A stretch of DNA of 64,000 nt from Gemmatimonadota bacterium (GTDB lineage: Bacteria; JAAXHH01). A model generated the notes under the pieces. That model saw only the letters and a program-made list of their open reading frames with translations, made no database searches and was not told the DNA's origin. Made by a program: the position numbers and the translations under genes. Positions 1 to 9,944 of the stretch are shown in pieces. The stretch's first letter is position 1. The number at the start of each line of letters is the position of its first letter. The stretch is from positions 167,347-231,346 of the forward strand of contig JAPOZT010000004.1 of NCBI GenBank assembly GCA_026705925.1, written 5' to 3'.

Positions 1-3000
1 GGCGCGACCTGGGGACGGGAAGTCGGGTGCAAGATACGGTTCACGGACGAGACCGTGGCCGAGACCCGCATCAAGATGATGACCGACGGCATGCTGCTCG
101 CCGAGATACAGCACGATCCGGACCTGCTTGAATACGACACGATCATCATCGACGAGGCCCACGAACGCAGCCTGAACATCGACTTCCTGCTCGGCTACCT
201 GCGTCTGCTGATCCGGCGCAGGAAGGACCTCAAGATCGTGGTCACCTCGGCGACGATCGACGCCGCCGCTTTCTCTAACGCCTTCGGCCAGGCGCCGGTC
301 GTCGAGGTGTCCGGACGCCTGCACCCGGTGGAAATCCGCTATCTGCCCCTCGAGGATACCCGGGGCGAATCCGAAGTATATACCTATGTCGACGGGGCGG
401 TGGACGCGGTTGACAGGATCATGGAAGAACCCGGCCGGGGCGACATCCTGGTGTTTCTCCCCACGGAGAAGGACATCCACGAGACGCGCAGGAGGCTGGA
501 AGGCCTGTCCTACCGCCACACCGACGTGCTTCCGCTCTTCGGCCGGCTGACCAGCGCGGACCAGCAGCGGGTCTTCCGGCCGGGGAACAACCGGCGCATC
601 GTCGTGGCCACGAACGTCGCCGAGACCTCGCTGACCATACCGCGCATCAAATACGTCGTCGACACCGGTCTCGCGCGGATCAGCCGTTACGCCGCACGGA
701 CCCGCACCCAGCGCCTGCCTATCGAACCCATTGCGAAAAGCAGCGCCCTGCAACGGGCCGGACGGTGCGGTCGCGTGTCGGGAGGCGTCTGCCTTCGGCT
801 CTACAGCGAGGCCGACCTCGAAAGCCGGCCCGAATTCACCACGCCCGAGTTGCAGCGCGCCAATCTCGCCGAAGTCATCCTGCGCATGCTGGCGCTGAAA
901 CTGGGCGACGTCCACGCTTTCCCCTTTCTCGACCCGCCCACGCCCCAGGCGGTCCGGGACGGGTTCGGGCTGCTCGTCGAATTGGGGGCCATCGACCGGG
1001 AACGGCGATTGACCGGCCGGGGCAGGGACATGGCGAGACTGCCGGTATCGCCCACGGTCTCACGCATGCTGCTGCAGGCCCGGCAGGAAGGCGCCCTGCA
1101 GGAGGTCCTCGTGATCGCGTCGGCCATCAGCATACAGGACCCCCGTGTAAGGCCGCTCGATCAGCAGGAACAGGCGGACGCCGAACACCGCAAATTCAGG
1201 AACAGAACCTCGGATTTCCTGACTCTTCTCAATATCTGGGAGGCCTTTCACCGCACCTTCGAGCACCTGCAGACCCAATCCGCCATGCGCAGGTTCTGCC
1301 GGCAACACTACCTGTCCTACAACCGCATGCGCGAGTGGCGCGATATCTACGTGCAACTCCGCCGTGCGCTTCGGGAATCAGGCGGTTTTCGAGGAAGGGC
1401 GGGGCGGGCGGGAAACGCGCACTACGACGCGATCCACCGGTCGATCCTCAGCGGACTGCTCAGCCAGATCGCGGAACACCGGGAAGGCAACCTCTATACC
1501 GGCGCCCGGAGCCGCACCGCCATGATCTTCCCCGGTTCCGGTCTCTTTCTACGTAAACAGGTCGACCAGCATCCGAGGAAGAAATCCGCCGAACGGGATG
1601 AGGCCGATACCGGGCAGGACGGTTCGGATGGAACACGGAACGGGAAGGGAGCCGCGGCCTGGATCGTGGCCGCGGAGATGGTCGAGACCAACCGGCTCTA
1701 TGCGCGCACGGTAGCCCGGATACAGCCCGGGTGGGCGGCCGAACTGGGCCGCCACCTGTGCCGCGCTTCCTGCTCCGATGCGAGATGGGACCGGTCCGCC
1801 GGTCGGGTGACGGCCACGGAGACGTTGCACCTGTATGGCTTGATGGTCGCCCGCCGGACTGTCGACTACAAGAAGATCGATCCCGATGACGCGACGCGTA
1901 TCTTCATCCGCGACGCACTGGTCGGCCTGGCCGGCGACGACCTGGTTGGCAACGGCCTTCGAGCCCGGCATGCCTTCCTGGAGCACAACCGCGGGATACG
2001 GCGGGACGCCGAGATCTGGCTGCTGCAAAACCGAAACGCCTATCGCGTCGATCTCGACGAGGCCGCCTTCCGATTCTACGAGGAATGGATCTCCGGGGTG
2101 TCTTCGGTACACGATCTCAACCGGCTGGTGAAGACCGCCGGCGCGAAAAACCCTTCCTTCCTGCACATGGAAATCGGGGATCTCACGGGAACCGAGGAGG
2201 AAGAGGACGGGGCGGTCAGTCAGGATGGACCGGGCAGTCCGGGCAGTCCGGGCCAGCCGGGCCGGCCGGAGGGCTTTCCGGAGCATTTCAACCTGGAAGG
2301 CGATCTGCTTCCCCTGCAGTATGCCTGCCGGCCGGGCCGGGAAGAGGATGGGGTCACCCTTTCGCTGCCGGCCGACCGGGTCCATCTGCTGGATCCCGAT
2401 ACGCTGGAATGGCTCGTGCCCGGCCTGCTGTGCGAGAAGATCGAAGCCCTGCTCCGAGGGCTGCCCGGAAGGAAACGCAAGCAGCTCGTACCCATTCCGG
2501 AAACGGCCCGGACGATCGTGGAGGACCTGGATCCTTCCGCTTCCTCCCTGACCGATGCGCTCGCGGCGTACATCGGCAGGCGGCACGGGATCGAAATCGA
2601 CCCGGCGGACTGGTCGACCGATTCCGTTCCCGATCACCTGAGCATGCGCGTCCTGGTGACCGCGGAGGACGGAAGCACCGTTCTTTCCACGCGCGATCCG
2701 GACCGCCTGCACGCCGAAGTCGCGGGCCGCACCGCCGCCGTCGAATCGGAAGGATGGCGGAAAGCGGCGGAAAGCTGGGAGAAGTTCGACCTGCGGGACT
2801 GGTCGGTCGGGGACCTGCCCGAAAGGGTCGAAATCGGAGTATCGGGAACCGTGCCCCAGTACGCCTATCCCGGTCTGCAGGCCGATGACGATCTGGTGGA
2901 CCTGCGCCTTTTTCGAGACCGACATGAAGCGCTGCGGGAAAGCCGCAGGGGGCTGGTTCGCCTGCTCGAACGCCGGATGGGCGAAGAAATGGCCTGGCTG

Positions 3001-3636
3001 CGCCGGGACCTGGCGTTTCTGCAAGACCTCCCCGCCCTGGCGGACCATACCGGCGGGTTCGAAGCGCTTCAGGATACCGCTTACGACCACCTCCTGGCCG
3101 CCCTGTTCACCCGGGAACCCCTTTATCCGCTGACGGTCCGCCGCTTCGAAGAAGACGTGGAGACCGCGCGGGGGCTGTTGAAGAAACTCCCCCATTGGTT
3201 TCGACAACAGATGGAAACGCTGGAAAGGGTAGTCGGGGGAAGAATCGGAAAGGACGGCGCCTATCCCGGCATGGATGGCGACCTTGACAGGCTGTTTCCA
3301 CCCGATTTCCTGCGGAAAACACCCGCCGTCGAATTGCCCAATCTGGTCCGTTACCTGAAGGCGGTGGAAATCCGTGCCCGCCGGGCCCGGGAAGACCGTT
3401 CGAAGGACCTGAAGAAGGCGGAGCGGGTCAAGCCCTTCGACGATGCACTCCAGTCACTGAAAACCCGTGATGACGTGGATACCGCCCGGCTGGATGAATT
3501 CAGATGGATGCTTGAGGAATACCGCGTGTCGGTGTTCGCCCAGGAGTTGGGGACCGCACGGACCGTATCGCCGAAGAGATTGGAGGAACTGTTGGTCCGG
3601 ATCGACGGGGGCTTCCGCGGACCGGAAGCTTCATGA
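1..3636 (+). CDS. hrpA: ATP-dependent RNA helicase HrpA, 5'-truncated by window edge
   Basis: DEAH-box RNA helicase of the HrpA type. The frame is open from base 1, so the GTG at 55 is not the real start. Roughly the first 130 residues, including Walker A, lie outside the window (E. coli HrpA is about 1300 aa). Visible motifs: KMMTDGMLLAEI, DEAH at 151-162 in IIIDEAHERSLNIDF, SAT near 247, ATNVAETSLTIP, and QRAGRCGR at 751-774. Helicase-associated and OB-like regions follow, then the long C-terminal region (about 1750-3600) that distinguishes HrpA from shorter DEAH helicases. A collagen-like low-complexity insert (DGPGSPGSPGQPGRP, about 2227-2270) interrupts the C-terminal region without breaking frame. 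It ends 14 bases before the convergent queC. Identification is confident. Confidence 0.95.
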   Translation, partial: GATWGREVGCKIRFTDETVAETRIKMMTDGMLLAEIQHDPDLLEYDTIIIDEAHERSLNIDFLLGYLRLLIRRRKDLKIVVTSATIDAAAFSNAFGQAPVVEVSGRLHPVEIRYLPLEDTRGESEVYTYVDGAVDAVDRIMEEPGRGDILVFLPTEKDIHETRRRLEGLSYRHTDVLPLFGRLTSADQQRVFRPGNNRRIVVATNVAETSLTIPRIKYVVDTGLARISRYAARTRTQRLPIEPIAKSSALQRAGRCGRVSGGVCLRLYSEADLESRPEFTTPELQRANLAEVILRMLALKLGDVHAFPFLDPPTPQAVRDGFGLLVELGAIDRERRLTGRGRDMARLPVSPTVSRMLLQARQEGALQEVLVIASAISIQDPRVRPLDQQEQADAEHRKFRNRTSDFLTLLNIWEAFHRTFEHLQTQSAMRRFCRQHYLSYNRMREWRDIYVQLRRALRESGGFRGRAGRAGNAHYDAIHRSILSGLLSQIAEHREGNLYTGARSRTAMIFPGSGLFLRKQVDQHPRKKSAERDEADTGQDGSDGTRNGKGAAAWIVAAEMVETNRLYARTVARIQPGWAAELGRHLCRASCSDARWDRSAGRVTATETLHLYGLMVARRTVDYKKIDPDDATRIFIRDALVGLAGDDLVGNGLRARHAFLEHNRGIRRDAEIWLLQNRNAYRVDLDEAAFRFYEEWISGVSSVHDLNRLVKTAGAKNPSFLHMEIGDLTGTEEEEDGAVSQDGPGSPGSPGQPGRPEGFPEHFNLEGDLLPLQYACRPGREEDGVTLSLPADRVHLLDPDTLEWLVPGLLCEKIEALLRGLPGRKRKQLVPIPETARTIVEDLDPSASSLTDALAAYIGRRHGIEIDPADWSTDSVPDHLSMRVLVTAEDGSTVLSTRDPDRLHAEVAGRTAAVESEGWRKAAESWEKFDLRDWSVGDLPERVEIGVSGTVPQYAYPGLQADDDLVDLRLFRDRHEALRESRRGLVRLLERRMGEEMAWLRRDLAFLQDLPALADHTGGFEALQDTAYDHLLAALFTREPLYPLTVRRFEEDVETARGLLKKLPHWFRQQMETLERVVGGRIGKDGAYPGMDGDLDRLFPPDFLRKTPAVELPNLVRYLKAVEIRARRAREDRSKDLKKAERVKPFDDALQSLKTRDDVDTARLDEFRWMLEEYRVSVFAQELGTARTVSPKRLEELLVRIDGGFRGPEAS
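2227..2270 (+). repeat. 9-bp in-frame tandem repeat inside hrpA
   Basis: About four imperfect copies of a 9-bp unit (gggcagtcc-like) encode Gly-Ser-Pro/Gly-Gln-Pro triplets in the HrpA C-terminal region. The length preserves the frame. It belongs to the same class as the other gene-internal repeats in this window. Confidence 0.75.
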
Positions 3637-3650
3637 AGCCTCATGGGGCG

Positions 3651-4337
3651 TCATGAGGCATATCGCGTCGGATCCTTGATACCGGCTTCTTCGAACCCGT
3701 TTCGACGCAGGATGCAGGCGTCGCATCGGCCGCAGGCCGCCCCGTCGTCCGCCGGGTCGTAGCAACTTAACGTGAGGGCGTAGTCCACACCGAGCCGGAC
3801 GCCGGTTCGGATGATATCGGCCTTGGACATCTCGATGAGCGGTGCGTGGATGTTGAACCTGTCGTCGCCGGTCACCCCCGCGCGCGTGGCCAGGTTGGCC
3901 AGATGCTCGAAGGCCGCTATGTATTCGGGCCGGCAATCGGGATAACCACTGTAATCGATGGCGTTGGCGCCGATGTACAGGTCAAATGCACCGAGCACTT
4001 CGGCCCAGCCCAGCGCGAAGGAAAGGAAGATGGTGTTTCGGGCCGGGACGTAGGTGGACGGGATCTGCCCGGCCATGGTCTCGGGATCCTGGTCCCTGGG
4101 CACGGGGATGTCATCCGTCAGCGCCGAACCGCCGATGGCCCGCATGTCGAAGGGAATGGTCACGTGGCGCCCCACCCCCATGGACTCGGCGACGCACCTG
4201 GCCGCTTCGAGCTCGAAACGGTGACGCTGGCCGTAATCGAAGGTGATGGCGTGGCACGCGAATCCTTCGTACCGGGCGATGGCGAGCGCGGTAGCCGAAT
4301 CGACCCCGCCGCTGAGCAGTACGACGGCAGCCTTCAT
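3651..4337 (-). CDS. queC: 7-cyano-7-deazaguanine synthase QueC
   Basis: Converts 7-carboxy-7-deazaguanine, ATP and ammonia to preQ0 in queuosine biosynthesis. The N-terminus [18 protein letters not shown] carries the PP-loop ATP-pyrophosphatase motif SGGVDS. The C-terminal zinc site is visible as SCYDPADD followed by CGRCDAC. I chose the ATG at 4337, which gives 228 aa, the usual family length. The frame stays open upstream to 4448, but that extension ([10 protein letters not shown]...) is not family-like. An ATG at 4352 is possible. Other queuosine genes are not in the window. It converges on hrpA, and a TCATG-containing motif is repeated three times across the 14-base gap. Confidence 0.95.
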   Translation of the reverse strand: MKAAVVLLSGGVDSATALAIARYEGFACHAITFDYGQRHRFELEAARCVAESMGVGRHVTIPFDMRAIGGSALTDDIPVPRDQDPETMAGQIPSTYVPARNTIFLSFALGWAEVLGAFDLYIGANAIDYSGYPDCRPEYIAAFEHLANLATRAGVTGDDRFNIHAPLIEMSKADIIRTGVRLGVDYALTLSCYDPADDGAACGRCDACILRRNGFEEAGIKDPTRYAS

Positions 4338-4478
4338 GGCGGTCCCATCCATCAGGAAGTGTACAGCGTATGGAACGCGGTGCAGATCATGCCACCGTTG
4401 CGAAGACGCGATCGGGCGCAATATATTGAGTTGGTCGCAAAACCGCAATGCTTCTAGCCTGTAATCCGGAGGCGAATC

Positions 4479-5363
4479 ATGTTCATAGACGTGCGTGTCG
4501 CGGCGCTTTCGTTCAAACCGGTCAAGCTGGACCTGCAGGGAAACACGGCCCGGCTGGAAGAGATGTTCCGCGAGGCCGCGACTGGTGGGGCCGAACTCGC
4601 GGTCGCTCCAGAGGGCGTGCTGGAAGGCTACGTGGTCAATGAGATCATCGACGGCGAAATCCCGCCGGAAGAAATGAACCGCGTCTCACTGACCATGCGC
4701 AGCCCGGTCATCGGAAAGTTCCGGGAGCTCGCGAGATCGCTGAACATGTGCCTCGCCTTCGGTCTCGCCGAGCGGATCGGGGCCGAGGTCTACAACTGCG
4801 CGGTGTTCCTCGACCACCGGGGACGGCTGCGCGGCAAGTACCACAAGATGCAACTGGCCGAGGGCCATCACCGGTCCTGGTGGTTCAACCGTCTCGGCAA
4901 GCAGAGCCGCGCCTTCGATACCCCCTTCGGCCGGGCCGGCATGGTCATCTGCAACGACCGGTGGAACCCGGATATCGCCCGCATACCGGTGCTCGACGGC
5001 GCCCGGTACCTGCTCATTCCCTCCTTCGGGTCGACAGCCCGCGCCCAGGATAGGGCCGTGCTCGCCCGGGCCCGCGAGAACGGCGTGCCCATCGTCGAAG
5101 CCAACGTCGGCGTCACGCTGATCGTGAGCAAAGGGGAGATCGTCGCCCTGTCCCGCAAGCAGACCGCCATCACCCATGGGACCATCTCCGTTCCGGCGCC
5201 GCCATCGCTTCGGAACCGGGACCGGCATGAGCGCGGGTTCCTCGCCTGGCGCCGCCGTGAAATGCCCCTGCGGTACCGGGACCGGATGCGCAGAATGAGG
5301 CAGGGTCGGGATACCGTGGAGGTCGGACATGACGCGAAGGGCCGGCTGATCGAGAAGGATTGA
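4479..5363 (+). CDS. Carbon-nitrogen hydrolase (nitrilase superfamily)
   Basis: A stand-alone 294-aa nitrilase-fold amidase. The Glu-Lys-Cys catalytic triad is visible: E45 in [10 protein letters not shown]123 in KYHKMQL, and C158 in MVICNDRW. Members hydrolyse or condense amides and nitriles in the cytoplasm; the substrate cannot be read from the sequence. A good Shine-Dalgarno (ggagg) lies just before the ATG at 4479. The last 60 residues are rich in Arg ([23 protein letters not shown]), which is unusual for the family core. About 200 bases downstream on the same strand is nadE, whose N-terminal half is also a nitrilase domain, so a role near NAD or amide metabolism is possible but not shown. 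Confidence 0.85.
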   Translation: MFIDVRVAALSFKPVKLDLQGNTARLEEMFREAATGGAELAVAPEGVLEGYVVNEIIDGEIPPEEMNRVSLTMRSPVIGKFRELARSLNMCLAFGLAERIGAEVYNCAVFLDHRGRLRGKYHKMQLAEGHHRSWWFNRLGKQSRAFDTPFGRAGMVICNDRWNPDIARIPVLDGARYLLIPSFGSTARAQDRAVLARARENGVPIVEANVGVTLIVSKGEIVALSRKQTAITHGTISVPAPPSLRNRDRHERGFLAWRRREMPLRYRDRMRRMRQGRDTVEVGHDAKGRLIEKD

Positions 5364-5567
5364 CGGCCCTCGAACCCTTTGGTGCGCCGTAAATTGCGTC
5401 TTGCCTGTCCAATCGCAAATCCCTTATCTTTTTCGTGATTGTCCGTCGGCCGGCGTACGGTCTGATCCACCGGCGTGCAGTTCACATCGCCGAATCTGCC
5501 GACGTGTGGTGCGGATCGCCGGCCGGGATGCCGGGTCAAGCCGGTTCGCACGGATTCGTTGCGAGAT

Positions 5568-7619
5568 ATGGTGATCATGGACCCCAAGTTCACACCCGAC
5601 CAGTTCCTCGATGTTCGAAGCCACGGCTTCGTCCGCCTGGCCATCGCAGTACCGCGCATACGCGTGGGCGATCCCGCGGAGAACGTGGCTCATCACCTCG
5701 AGCAGATTGATACGGCCGGGAAGCAGGGGGCTTCTTACATCCTCTTCCCCGAACTGAGTCTCACCGGCTATACCTGCGCCGACCTCTTCCACTCCCAGGC
5801 GCTGCTGGAAAGCGCCCTGGAGGGCCTGGAAGCGTTGCTCGCCGGCACAGAGGAGCTCGACCTGGCCTTCAGCTTCGGCATGCCGCTGCGGCTGGACCAC
5901 GCGGTCTTCAACGTCGCGGTGACCTGCAGCCGCGGGAAGATCCTGGCCGTAACGCCTAAAACCTACCTACCCCAGTACCGTGAATTCTACGAGACGCGGT
6001 ACTTCGCCCGGGCGGCTGAAGCGCAGACGGAAACCGTATCCCTCTGCGGCCGGGACGCGCCTTTCGGACCCGATGTGCTCTTGCGCACGGATGATCCCAG
6101 GGTGGTGATCTACCCGACGATCTGTGAAGACGACTGGGTGCCGGTCCCGCCGGCCAGCCGGGCGGCGCTGGCAGGAGCGACCATACTCGCCAATCTCTCG
6201 GCGTCGAATATCGTCATCGGCAAGGCGATGTACCGCGAGGACCTCATCCTGGCCTCCTCGGGACGCAACGAGGCCGTACACATGTACGCCGCGGCGGGTT
6301 TCGGGGAATCGACCATGGACGTGGTCTGGGACGGCCACGGGTTCATCGCCGAGCGCGGTTACATGCTGGCGAAAACGGAGCGTTTTCAACTGGATGGGAC
6401 CTGCATTACGACGGACGTGGACGTGGAGGCGCTCACGCTGGAGCGTGGCGTACAAGGCTCGTTCCGGCAGAACGCCATGGATTACAAGTCATCCTGGCGG
6501 TCCGTCTCGTTGCCGGGCATCGGGCCCGGACAGGCCGGTGCTGCGGAGAACGATGCCGCCGGAAGGGTCCGTGAACAGGCGCATCTGACCTTCCATCGTG
6601 ACATACCCGCACACCCCTTCGTACCCCAGAATCCGGCCGAACGCAGCCAGCGATGCCGCGAGGTCTTCATGATCCAGTCCACGGGGCTGGCGACCAAGCT
6701 CAGATCGCTGCCCGAGGATACCCGGCGCGTCGTCGTGGCCGTCTCCGGCGGCCAGGATTCGACCCACGCCCTGAACGTGGCGGTGCACACCATGGACCTC
6801 CTCGGCCTGCCCCGGTCCCGCATCGTGGCCCTGACCATGCCGGGACTGGGCACCACGGAGCGGACCTACACGAACGCCTGCGCCCTGATCCGGGCCGTCG
6901 GCGCCACGTTCCGGGAGATCGACATCAAACCCGCGGTGCGTAAGTTCTTCGCGGACATCGAGCATTCGGAAGACAAGAAAGACCTCGTCTACGAGAACAC
7001 GCAGGCATGGACGCGGAAGCTGGAGGAGCTCGCCACGGCCGCCCAGGTCAGGGGCATCGTGCTCGGTACGGGGGACCTCTCGGAACTGGCGCTGGGCTGG
7101 TGCACCATGTTCGGCGACCACGCCAGCCACTACGGGGTCAACGCCGGGATACCCAAGACCCTCATTTCTTACCTGATCAAGTGGACGGCCGACGAGGTCT
7201 TCGAGGAGGAGCCGAAGGTCCGCGAGGTACTGCTGGACATCCTCGATACGCCCATCTCCCCGGAATTGCTGCCCCCGAGCGATCGCGAAATCGCACAGAA
7301 AACAGAAGAAGAGATCGGTCCCTACGAGCTGCACGACTTCTTCATCTACTACTTCCTGCGTTTCGGCTTTTCGCCTTCGCGGATCGCCCGGATGGCGTTG
7401 CACGCCTTCGATGGGAAGTACGGACTCCCTGAAATCAAGGCCTGGCTCCGCGTCTTCATTGTCCGGTTCTTCCAAAACCAGTTCAAACGGAACTGCCTGC
7501 CCGAAGGACCGAAGGTCGGCATGACCTGCATCTCTCCCCGCGGCGACTGGCGGATGCCGTCCGATGCTTCGCCGGCTGCCTGGCTGGCGGACCTGGAACG
7601 CATCCCCGATGCGCTTTAG
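5568..7619 (+). CDS. nadE: Glutamine-dependent NAD+ synthetase
   Basis: Makes NAD+ from nicotinate adenine dinucleotide, ATP and glutamine, the last step of NAD synthesis. It has two domains. The N-terminal nitrilase-type glutaminase has E in [11 protein letters not shown] in [13 protein letters not shown] and C in YPTICEDDW. The C-terminal synthetase has the PP-loop [10 protein letters not shown] and the signature [13 protein letters not shown]. The length (683 aa) and ending ([13 protein letters not shown]) match the mycobacterial-type two-domain enzyme. The frame is open back to 5475, but family similarity begins near [17 protein letters not shown], so ATG 5568 or 5577 is the likely start. 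No strong ribosome binding site decides between them. The gene overlaps the next one. Confidence 0.95.
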   Translation: MVIMDPKFTPDQFLDVRSHGFVRLAIAVPRIRVGDPAENVAHHLEQIDTAGKQGASYILFPELSLTGYTCADLFHSQALLESALEGLEALLAGTEELDLAFSFGMPLRLDHAVFNVAVTCSRGKILAVTPKTYLPQYREFYETRYFARAAEAQTETVSLCGRDAPFGPDVLLRTDDPRVVIYPTICEDDWVPVPPASRAALAGATILANLSASNIVIGKAMYREDLILASSGRNEAVHMYAAAGFGESTMDVVWDGHGFIAERGYMLAKTERFQLDGTCITTDVDVEALTLERGVQGSFRQNAMDYKSSWRSVSLPGIGPGQAGAAENDAAGRVREQAHLTFHRDIPAHPFVPQNPAERSQRCREVFMIQSTGLATKLRSLPEDTRRVVVAVSGGQDSTHALNVAVHTMDLLGLPRSRIVALTMPGLGTTERTYTNACALIRAVGATFREIDIKPAVRKFFADIEHSEDKKDLVYENTQAWTRKLEELATAAQVRGIVLGTGDLSELALGWCTMFGDHASHYGVNAGIPKTLISYLIKWTADEVFEEEPKVREVLLDILDTPISPELLPPSDREIAQKTEEEIGPYELHDFFIYYFLRFGFSPSRIARMALHAFDGKYGLPEIKAWLRVFIVRFFQNQFKRNCLPEGPKVGMTCISPRGDWRMPSDASPAAWLADLERIPDAL

Positions 7620-8685
7620 ACCACCCGGCGAAGTGCCGCCCCACTACCAGCCCGATTCCGTCGAGACCTATTGGCGCGTCCCCTACGGCGAACGGGCGGC
7701 CGATGCCCGCGCGTGGGCGGCGGAACACGGCATCCGACCCTCGGTCGAAGATGAATACCGCACCGCGCTGCTCCTGGTGGACTGCCAGAACACCTTCTGT
7801 CTCCCCGAATTCGAACTCTTCGTGGGAGGTCGGAGCGGCCGGGGCGCCGTGGAGGACAACAAGCGGCTCTGCGCCTTCATCTACCGCAATCTCCATTCCA
7901 TCACGGAAATCATCCCCACGATGGACACCCACACGGCCCAGCAGGTCTTCCATCCGGTGTTCTGGGTAGACCGGGACGGAGGACATCCCACCGGGGGCGA
8001 GACCATCATCACCCCGGAGGACGTTGAAGCGGGAGCGTGGCGCGTCAATCCGGCCGTGGAGGCCTGGTACAGCGACCGGTTCGATCTTTCCGCCTATGCC
8101 TTGCATTACGTCCGGCGCCTCACGCGGGACGGCAAGTATCCCCTCATGATCTGGCCCTACCACGCCATGCTCGGGGGGATCGGCCACGCCCTGGTGTCCG
8201 CCGTGGAGGAGGCGGCGTTCTTTCACGGCATAGCCCGGGTCCGGCAGACGCGTTTCGAGATCAAGGGGAACCACGCCCTCACGGAAAACTACTCCGCGTT
8301 GCGCCCTGAAGTGACGGAGGATGCCGAAGGCCGCCCGCTGAGTGTGAAGAACACCCCGCTGGGTGTACAGAACACCCCGCTGGGTGTACAGAACACGCCG
8401 CTGGTCGACCACCTGCTGACCTTCGACGCCGTCATCGTGGCCGGGCAGGCCAAGAGCCATTGTGTGGCGTGGACGGTGGAGGATCTTCGGTCGGCGTTCG
8501 CGGCGTGCGAGCCGTCCATGATCCCGCGTGTCTGCCTGCTGGAGGACTGCACCTCGCCGGTCGTCGTGCCCGGTGTAATCGACTTTACCGAAGAGGCGGA
8601 GGAGGCCTTCGGCCGGTTCGCCGACGCGGGCATGCACCGGGTGCGTTCCACCGTGCCCATGGACCAATGGGGTCTTACGGGCTGA
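7609..8685 (+). CDS. Isochorismatase-family cysteine hydrolase (nicotinamidase-like)
   Basis: A 358-aa hydrolase of the nicotinamidase/isochorismatase superfamily. Visible features: catalytic Asp in [11 protein letters not shown], metal-type Asp-His in [12 protein letters not shown], and nucleophilic Cys in [16 protein letters not shown]. It is longer than typical nicotinamidase (about 200 aa) because of an N-terminal extension and a central insert. The ATG at 7609 overlaps the end of nadE by 11 bases, indicating translational coupling. That coupling makes a role in nicotinamide salvage plausible (inference); other amides cannot be excluded. A 21-bp repeat encodes three VxNTPLG units before the Cys motif. 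The frame is open to 7564. Confidence 0.82.
   Translation: MRFRPPGEVPPHYQPDSVETYWRVPYGERAADARAWAAEHGIRPSVEDEYRTALLLVDCQNTFCLPEFELFVGGRSGRGAVEDNKRLCAFIYRNLHSITEIIPTMDTHTAQQVFHPVFWVDRDGGHPTGGETIITPEDVEAGAWRVNPAVEAWYSDRFDLSAYALHYVRRLTRDGKYPLMIWPYHAMLGGIGHALVSAVEEAAFFHGIARVRQTRFEIKGNHALTENYSALRPEVTEDAEGRPLSVKNTPLGVQNTPLGVQNTPLVDHLLTFDAVIVAGQAKSHCVAWTVEDLRSAFAACEPSMIPRVCLLEDCTSPVVVPGVIDFTEEAEEAFGRFADAGMHRVRSTVPMDQWGLTG
8342..8404 (+). repeat. Three 21-bp in-frame tandem repeats
   Basis: Three near-identical, directly adjacent 21-bp units encode [14 protein letters not shown] and VQNTPLV inside the nicotinamidase-like hydrolase. They sit between the central insert and the catalytic Cys region. Confidence 0.9.
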
Positions 8686-8710
8686 GGACGATTGGCGCGC
8701 TGCCGCTGCC

Positions 8711-9832
8711 CTACCTGCCGAGAGGACAGCAGTCCGGCGGACATCGATCGGGCCAGGGACCCAGGACGCCCTCGGCCGGCCTGGCCTCCACGGCCGACGT
8801 GGCCGCCGCCGGGGACAACCGCTCTTCGACGAGGTCCACGATCATGTCCACGAAGCGGGGATGAGTCCCCGCCGTCTCCGCCCGGACCATGCGCACCCCG
8901 AGTTCATCGCAGCAGGCCCGCGCTTCCACGTCCAGGTCGTAGACCACCTCCATGTGATCCGAGATGAATCCCACGGGGATCAACACGATATCGCGGTCCG
9001 CCTGATCGGACGCGGCTGAATTGTCCGCCGCTGCCGACTCGACCGTCACTGACGGCTTGTCCGCCAGGGCCATTCGGGCCGTGCCTGCTATGTGGAACGA
9101 CCGGATATAGTCGCAGACGTCGGGTTCCAGCCAGGGCTGGGCGGGTGGACCGCTGCGGCTTTGAAAGGTCAGCGCCCAGGAGGACGCGCCCACGCGCCCG
9201 CTGATGAGCCGGGACGCCTCGCGGAGCTGGGCTTCGTACGCACAGCCGCCGGCCATGGCCAGGGGGATGCTATGAGCGGTGTACACGAGATGCGCCCGTG
9301 GACGGCGTTCCTCTGGCAAGCGGTCCAGGGCGGTATGGACGCGCTCCGCCATCGTTTCGATGAATCCAGGATGATTGAAAAAGGGTCTGATCTTCTCGAT
9401 CACCGGCGCACCGGGCCCCGCGTCGCGACGGGCATCCTCGATGTTCTCCAGGTATTGCCTGCAGTTCGACCAGGAACTGTAAGGGGACGTGACAAAGGCG
9501 AGCGCCTGTTTTATCCCGTCCGCGGCCATGCGCCCGACTGTATTCGTAAGCAGGGGATGCCAGTTCCGGTTTCCCCAGTATACCGGCAGGGAGAGGCCGC
9601 GGGTTTCCAACGCCACCTCCAGAGCGGAGATCAGCGCGCGGTTCAGGCCGTTGATCGGGCTGACCCCGTCGAAATGATGGTAGTGTTCCGCGACCTCCAT
9701 CATCCGTTCCCGGGGGACGCGCCGGCCCTTGAGCACGCGCTCGAGAAAGGGGATGACATCGTCTGGACCTTCGGGACCTCCGAAGGATACCAGTAGCAGT
9801 GCGTCGAAATTCAACGGGCTTCCTCCCCGCAT
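8711..9832 (-). CDS. hemH: Ferrochelatase (probably coproporphyrin ferrochelatase)
   Basis: Inserts Fe2+ into a porphyrin. N-terminal ALLLVSFGGPEGPDDV is the family signature. The catalytic His is in YTAHSIPL and the metal-site Glu in GFISDHMEVVYDLD. The divergent neighbour is a HemQ-type chlorite-dismutase-fold protein, so the substrate is more likely coproporphyrin III than protoporphyrin IX (inference from context). A low-complexity insert rich in Ala, Ser and Asp (VESAAADNSAASDQADRD) precedes the metal-site region. The C-terminus carries a cysteine cluster, CPPDCC, after a degenerate linker, which could be an Fe-S ligand set. ATG at 9832 fits; 373 aa is slightly long for the family. Confidence 0.93.
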   Translation of the reverse strand: MRGGSPLNFDALLLVSFGGPEGPDDVIPFLERVLKGRRVPRERMMEVAEHYHHFDGVSPINGLNRALISALEVALETRGLSLPVYWGNRNWHPLLTNTVGRMAADGIKQALAFVTSPYSSWSNCRQYLENIEDARRDAGPGAPVIEKIRPFFNHPGFIETMAERVHTALDRLPEERRPRAHLVYTAHSIPLAMAGGCAYEAQLREASRLISGRVGASSWALTFQSRSGPPAQPWLEPDVCDYIRSFHIAGTARMALADKPSVTVESAAADNSAASDQADRDIVLIPVGFISDHMEVVYDLDVEARACCDELGVRMVRAETAGTHPRFVDMIVDLVEERLSPAAATSAVEARPAEGVLGPWPDRCPPDCCPLGR

Positions 9833-9944
9833 GTGTTCAGACCCCGTATTCCCTTGCCATGATACTGGTTCGACCGTAATTTACCCAAGGCCGGATCCAT
9901 CGGAATTACGCGTGATTTCGCGGACTACGCAATAGGGAAGCGCG

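Noticed and set aside
1549..3207. Long 552-codon open frame on the minus strand
   Set aside because: Antisense to hrpA, no recognisable domain; a by-product of GC-rich codon usage.
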